The notes under the pieces are model-generated. The model did not search any database. It worked only from the letters and a program-made list of their open reading frames with translations, and was not told where the DNA came from. Shown piece after piece: positions 60,124 to 64,000 of a stretch of DNA of 64,000 bases (positions within the stretch are counted from its first letter, which is position 1; every line of letters starts with the position of its first letter). Both the position numbers and the translations under genes were made by a program. Source of the DNA: Pseudomonas capeferrum (GTDB lineage Bacteria > Pseudomonadota > Gammaproteobacteria > Pseudomonadales > Pseudomonadaceae). The stretch is taken from contig NZ_JMIT01000003.1 in the NCBI RefSeq assembly GCF_000731675.1, forward strand, positions 230,058-294,057, given 5' to 3'.

Positions 60124-62024
60124 ACCATGACCTCGGCCAGGTTGCCTTTGGTTTCCAGCCAGCTCTTGCGATCACCGGCACGCTTCTTGGCCAGCAGCTT
60201 GTCCATCAGCTCGCAGGTGGCCTCGACGTCTTCCAGGGTCAGCTGCACCAGGCGCCGGGTATTCGGGTCCATGGTGGTTTCGCGCAGCTGTGGCGGGTTC
60301 ATCTCGCCCAGCCCTTTGAAGCGCGTGACTTGCGGCTTGCCGCGCTTCTTCTCGGCCACCAGGCGGTCGAGGATGCCATCACGCTCGGCTTCGTCGAGGG
60401 CGTAGTAGATTTCCTTGCCCAGGTCGATGCGGTAGAGCGGCGGCATGGCCACGTAGACATGACCGGCCTCCACCAGGGGGCGGAAGTGCTGAACGAACAG
60501 CGCGCACAGCAAGGTGGCGATGTGCAAGCCGTCGGAGTCGGCGTCGGCGAGGATGCAGATCTTGCCATAGCGCAGTTGCGACAGGTCGGCGGCGCCGGGG
60601 TCGACGCCGATGGCCACGGCAATGTTGTGCACCTCCTGGCTGGCCAGGACTTCACCGCCGTCCACTTCCCAGGTGTTGAGGATCTTGCCGCGCAGCGGCA
60701 GGATCGCCTGGAACTCTTTGTCCCGCGCCTGCTTGGCCGAGCCACCGGCCGAGTCACCCTCGACCAGGAACAGCTCGGCGCGCATCGGGTCCTGGCCTGC
60801 GCAATCCGCCAGCTTGCCTGGCAGCGCCGGGCCCTGGGTGATGCGTTTGCGTTCGACCTTCTTGCTGGCCTTGAGGCGACGGCCGGCGTTGCTGATGGCC
60901 AGTTCAGCCAACTGCATGCCCAGCTCGGGGTGTGCGTTGAGCCACAGGCTGAAGGCGTCCTTGACCACACCGGAAACAAACGCGGCCGCCTCACGGGACG
61001 ACAGGCGCTCTTTGGTCTGCCCGGAGAACTGCGGCTCCTGCATCTTCATCGAAAGCACGAAGGTGATGCGCTCCCAGACGTCTTCCGGCGCCAGCTTGAC
61101 GCCGCGCGGCAGCAGGTTACGGAATTCGCAGAACTCGCGCATGGCGTCCAGCAGGCCCTGGCGCAGGCCGTTGACGTGGGTGCCGCCCTGGGCGGTGGGG
61201 ATCAGGTTGACGTAGCTTTCCTGAACGCTGTCACCGCCCTCGGGCAGCCACAGCAAGGCCCAGTCCACGGCTTCCTTGTTGCCAGCCAGGCTGCCGCAGA
61301 ACGGCTCGTCCGGCAGGCGCAGGTACTCGCTGACCGAGTCGACCAGGTAGGAACGCAGGCCGTCCTCGTAGTGCCACTCGACCTTCTCGCCGCTGCCCTT
61401 GTCCTCGAAGCTGACCAGCAGGCCCGGGCACAGAACGGCCTTGGCCTTGAGCACATGCTTGAGGCGGCTGATGGAGAATTTAGGCGAATCGAAATACTTC
61501 GGGTCGGGGCTGAAGTACACGCTGGTGCCGGTATTGCGCTTGCCGACCGAGCCGACCACTTCCAGTTCACTGGCCTTGAAACCATCGGCGAAGGTCATCT
61601 GGTACTCGTTGCCGTCACGCTTGACGCGCACGCGCACCTGGGTCGACAGGGCGTTGACCACCGAAATACCGACGCCGTGCAGGCCGCCGGAGAACTGGTA
61701 GTTCTTGTTGGAGAACTTGCCGCCCGCGTGCAGCTTGGTAAGGATCAGCTCGACCCCGGACACGCCTTCTTCCGGGTGAATGTCCACCGGCATGCCGCGG
61801 CCGTCGTCGCTGACTTCCAGCGAGTGGTCGGCGTGGAGGATGACCTGCACCGAACGGGCGTGACCGGCCAGGGCTTCGTCGACGCTGTTGTCGATGACCT
61901 CCTGGGCCAAGTGGTTCGGTCGGCTGGTATCGGTGTACATGCCCGGTCGCTTGCGGACCGGATCAAGGCCCGAGAGGACTTCGATGGCGTCTGCGTTATA
62001 GGCGCTAGCGCTGGGATTGGCCAT
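60120..62024 (-). CDS. parE: DNA topoisomerase IV subunit B
   Basis: 634 residues. GHKL ATPase: EVIDNSVDEALAGHA, SDDGRGMPVDIHPEEG, and GGLHGVGISVVNALS. The TOPRIM domain has LFLVEGDSAGGSAKQARD, ADADSDGLHIATLL. There is no DNA-binding insert of the GyrB type, and the length fits ParE. It hydrolyses ATP to drive strand passage with ParC, which is encoded two genes downstream. Confidence 0.97.
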   Translation of the reverse strand: MANPSASAYNADAIEVLSGLDPVRKRPGMYTDTSRPNHLAQEVIDNSVDEALAGHARSVQVILHADHSLEVSDDGRGMPVDIHPEEGVSGVELILTKLHAGGKFSNKNYQFSGGLHGVGISVVNALSTQVRVRVKRDGNEYQMTFADGFKASELEVVGSVGKRNTGTSVYFSPDPKYFDSPKFSISRLKHVLKAKAVLCPGLLVSFEDKGSGEKVEWHYEDGLRSYLVDSVSEYLRLPDEPFCGSLAGNKEAVDWALLWLPEGGDSVQESYVNLIPTAQGGTHVNGLRQGLLDAMREFCEFRNLLPRGVKLAPEDVWERITFVLSMKMQEPQFSGQTKERLSSREAAAFVSGVVKDAFSLWLNAHPELGMQLAELAISNAGRRLKASKKVERKRITQGPALPGKLADCAGQDPMRAELFLVEGDSAGGSAKQARDKEFQAILPLRGKILNTWEVDGGEVLASQEVHNIAVAIGVDPGAADLSQLRYGKICILADADSDGLHIATLLCALFVQHFRPLVEAGHVYVAMPPLYRIDLGKEIYYALDEAERDGILDRLVAEKKRGKPQVTRFKGLGEMNPPQLRETTMDPNTRRLVQLTLEDVEATCELMDKLLAKKRAGDRKSWLETKGNLAEVMV

Positions 62025-62072
62025 GGGGTCTCGTCGTCAGTCAGGTGAATGCAAAAGGTCAGAGTACAAAAG

Positions 62073-62681
62073 TCAGAGCACAGAAAAGTCGAGCGCCGCA
62101 TACAAACTCGGGGCAACACCGGCGAAGGCCAGCATCGCCGGCAAGTGCTCGACGAAGCCCTGGAAGCTGTGGTCGCCACCGGCCTGGATACGCAGGGCAC
62201 AAGCACGGTAATAGCGCTCGGCGTGGCGATAGTCCAGGGTTTCATCGGCGGTCTGCAACCACACTTGATAGCGGTTGGCATCCACGGGGGCGGGCACTTC
62301 CAGCTCGGCCAGGGCCTGCACGTGATCGTGAGTCAGCTCCCAGGCCTCATCGGTGTAAAGGTTGCGCTGGGTGCCGAGGTAGCCATCGAACAACCGATGC
62401 GGTGCCACTGCCGGGTTGATCAGCAGGGCCTTGAGGCCATGGCGCTCGGCCAGATAGGTGGCATAGTAGCCGCCGAGCGAACTGCCGACCAGCAGGGGCG
62501 CGCCCAACTCGGCAATAGCGCCTTGCAGTTGGGCAATGGCCTGGCGCGGGTGATGGTGCAAGGCCGGTACGCGCAATCGCTCGGACAACCCCAGCTGCTG
62601 CATGACGGCCTCGAGCTGGCGCGCCTTCTTCGACAGCGGCGAGCTGTTGAAGCCATGGATATAGAGGATGGAACCCGACAT
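62073..62681 (-). CDS. yqiA: YqiA/YcfP-family alpha/beta hydrolase (esterase)
   Basis: 202 residues from ATG 62681 (MSGSILYIHGFNSSPLSKKA). The nucleophile elbow is GSSLGGYYATYLAERHG, and the catalytic His lies in GGDHSFQGF. E. coli yqiA is adjacent to parE and cpdA, as here. It hydrolyses short acyl esters. It stands 48 bp before parE on the same strand. A longer frame to 62798 lacks homology. Confidence 0.93.
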   Translation of the reverse strand: MSGSILYIHGFNSSPLSKKARQLEAVMQQLGLSERLRVPALHHHPRQAIAQLQGAIAELGAPLLVGSSLGGYYATYLAERHGLKALLINPAVAPHRLFDGYLGTQRNLYTDEAWELTHDHVQALAELEVPAPVDANRYQVWLQTADETLDYRHAERYYRACALRIQAGGDHSFQGFVEHLPAMLAFAGVAPSLYAALDFSVL

Positions 62682-62832
62682 GCTGCCCCCGGAATCTGTG
62701 GCTTCGCGCCCAATCTGGCAGGCGCAGGGACGCGCAGTGTAGCGCGTTCGCCGGGTTTTGACGCAGCGGCGGGGTTTTCGCAACAATTTCTTCGGCAACC
62801 TGAAGGGCCGCTGCGCAGCAGCCCCAAGGTCG

Positions 62833-63639
62833 TCAATACCCCGGGCTGTCGAAGTCCAGCTTCACGTCGAAGTCCCGCGCCCGCTCTACACCAGTCTCCA
62901 ACCGCCCGTCGGCGTGCAGACGCAGCCAGCGATAGCCCGGCTGTTCCTCGCTCACCTTGAAGTCCTCGCTGTGCGCCGCGAACTGAATGCAGGTAGACGG
63001 CGTGGCCAGCAAGCGCAACCCCTCGCGCATTTCATCCCACGGCTGGTGGACATGCCCCCAAAGCAGCCCGCGCACCTGTGGATAACGTTCAACGATGCCG
63101 AACAGCGCCTGGGCATTGCGCAGGCCGATCGGGGCGATCCAGGCGCAGCCGATGTCCACCGGCTGATGATGGAAGCACACCAGGCAATGGCGCTCGCCCG
63201 CTGTCTTCAATGCACCCTCAAGCAGGCTCAGCTGAGCCTCTTCGAGCAGGCCATGGGTCGCGCCGGCCACCGCAGAATCGAGCATCACGATGCGCCAGCC
63301 ACCGATATCGGTAACCGCTTGCACCAGGTCCGTGCCTTGCGCGATGTCGGCCATCACCCTGGCTTCGTCATGGTTACCCGGCAACCAGCGCGTCGCCACG
63401 CCAAACCCTGCGGTCAACTCGCGGAACGCTTCATACGACGCCACGCTGGCGTCCTGGGAAAGGTCCCCCGTGCACAGCAGCAGGTCGATGGCCGGTTGCT
63501 CGCGCTGCACCTGGGCAACCACATGGCGCAGGCTGTCCCGGGTATTGAGACCCAGCAGGGTGCCGGCCGGGTCGGCGAACAGGTGGGCATCGGTGAGTTG
63601 CACCACATGCACGGGGCGGGTTGGGTCTAGGTGCGGCAA
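62833..63639 (-). CDS. cpdA: 3',5'-cyclic AMP phosphodiesterase CpdA (TTG start)
   Basis: 268 residues. Calcineurin-like phosphoesterase motifs in order: LTDAHLF (DxH), CTGDLSQD (GDxxxD), LPGNHDE (GNHD), CFHHQP, and GHVHQPWDEM (GHxH). CpdA breaks down cAMP and so lowers Vfr/CRP signalling. The start is TTG at 63639 with GGAG seven bases before it, giving MPHLDPTRPVHVVQLTDAHL. It precedes yqiA and parE. Confidence 0.95.
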   Translation of the reverse strand: MPHLDPTRPVHVVQLTDAHLFADPAGTLLGLNTRDSLRHVVAQVQREQPAIDLLLCTGDLSQDASVASYEAFRELTAGFGVATRWLPGNHDEARVMADIAQGTDLVQAVTDIGGWRIVMLDSAVAGATHGLLEEAQLSLLEGALKTAGERHCLVCFHHQPVDIGCAWIAPIGLRNAQALFGIVERYPQVRGLLWGHVHQPWDEMREGLRLLATPSTCIQFAAHSEDFKVSEEQPGYRWLRLHADGRLETGVERARDFDVKLDFDSPGY

Positions 63640-63724
63640 CGGCCGTCTCCTCGAACGGATTCAGCACGAATTATGGCTGTGCAACGGGTGCGAGCAAACA
63701 CCCGAAGCCGACGCACATCACATT

Positions 63725-64000
63725 TCAGCGAACGCTTGCCAATTCGTGACCACAGGCCAGGCAGTGGCTCAGCCACTCGCCGAGGAACAGGTTGAGCTGC
63801 GCCTTTTCATCGGGCTGGTGCATGCCTGCATTGGGGTACGGGTAGATACTGCGCAGGCGCCGCGCGTGCTCGGCGCTGACCACCTCGGCCATGCGCGCAT
63901 CGTGGTACACCTGAACCTCCAGGTGCGGCACTGGCAGCCACGGCAAGCTGTGCTCCTGGCGCACGTGCAGCGTGGTGGTATACGGGCAGGCCAGCACCAC
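63725..64000 (-). CDS. DUF1249 (YqiB-like) protein, 5' end outside window
   Basis: The C-terminal 91 residues are visible and the start lies beyond the right edge. Residues SLPWLPVPHLEVQVYHDARM, RLRSIYPYPN and KAQLNLFLGEWLSHCLACGH match YqiB, which lies beside cpdA in E. coli. Function unknown; family members are short soluble proteins. About 85 bp separate it from cpdA on the same strand. Confidence 0.88.
   Translation of the reverse strand: MVLACPYTTTLHVRQEHSLPWLPVPHLEVQVYHDARMAEVVSAEHARRLRSIYPYPNAGMHQPDEKAQLNLFLGEWLSHCLACGHELASVR

Noticed and set aside
60090..62048. 652-codon open frame on the + strand
   Set aside because: Antisense shadow of parE; no family resemblance.

Overview
The window is GC-rich chromosomal DNA from a Pseudomonas of the P. 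putida group. Three things point there: the gene order (pncB-nadE-azu; rpsF-rpsR-DUF2232-rplI-dnaB; nnrD-tsaE-amiB-mutL-miaA-hfq-hflX-hflK-hflC-hisZ-purA; parC and parE with two genes between them), azurin, and the P. putida-type REP sequence (core GCGGGNCAAGCCCGCTCCCACA) in several gaps. No insertion sequence, integrase, prophage module or CRISPR array is visible. Almost everything is core genome; the accessory or odd elements are small and sit in intergenic DNA.

Layout. 1-4.6 kb: a truncated AsmA-family gene, a small exported protein made of five 15-residue repeats, a FabR-like TetR regulator, an AGE-family sugar epimerase/isomerase and a small ORF without a normal start codon. 4.6-11.1 kb: a YdfG-like dehydrogenase, then a 596-bp gap rich in DnaA-box sequences, then the livJ-livHMGF branched-chain amino acid transporter. 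11.5-17.4 kb: NAD salvage (pncB-nadE), azurin with a possible ANR site, a LOG-family hydrolase and a YgiQ radical SAM protein. 17.5-24.7 kb: dnaB, then rplI, DUF2232, rpsR, rpsF, rlmB and rnr, all leftward. 25-28 kb: two identical tRNA-Leu(CAG) genes and an iron(III)-type ABC substrate-binding protein plus fused permease with no ATPase beside them. 28.1-28.3 kb: a REP-containing element with 64-bp perfect inverted arms. 28.4-42.8 kb: a chemoreceptor, then the long leftward conserved cluster from nnrD down to purA.

42.8-64 kb: rightward queG, leftward TRIC-type channel and orn, rightward rsgA and a TIR-like orphan, leftward motAB behind a clear FliA (sigma-28) promoter, rightward HDOD protein, rhodanese and psd, leftward serB (TTG start) divergent from an AhpA/YtjB-type membrane protein, a PqiC-like lipoprotein, then a leftward set of cpdA, yqiA, parE, a phytase-fold esterase-like protein, a retropepsin-like protease and parC. 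A DUF1249 gene runs off the right edge.

The genes are mostly translation, RNA decay, DNA repair and replication, cell envelope and motility functions. Several runs are translationally coupled through overlaps of 1 to 13 bp. The most notable unexplained signal is the DnaA-box cluster at 5383-5927. Next come the 64-bp-arm REP element, the repeat protein, the small ORF without a canonical start, the TIR-like protein between rsgA and motB, and the AhpA-type protein whose C-terminus looks like a degenerate nucleotide-cyclase fold.
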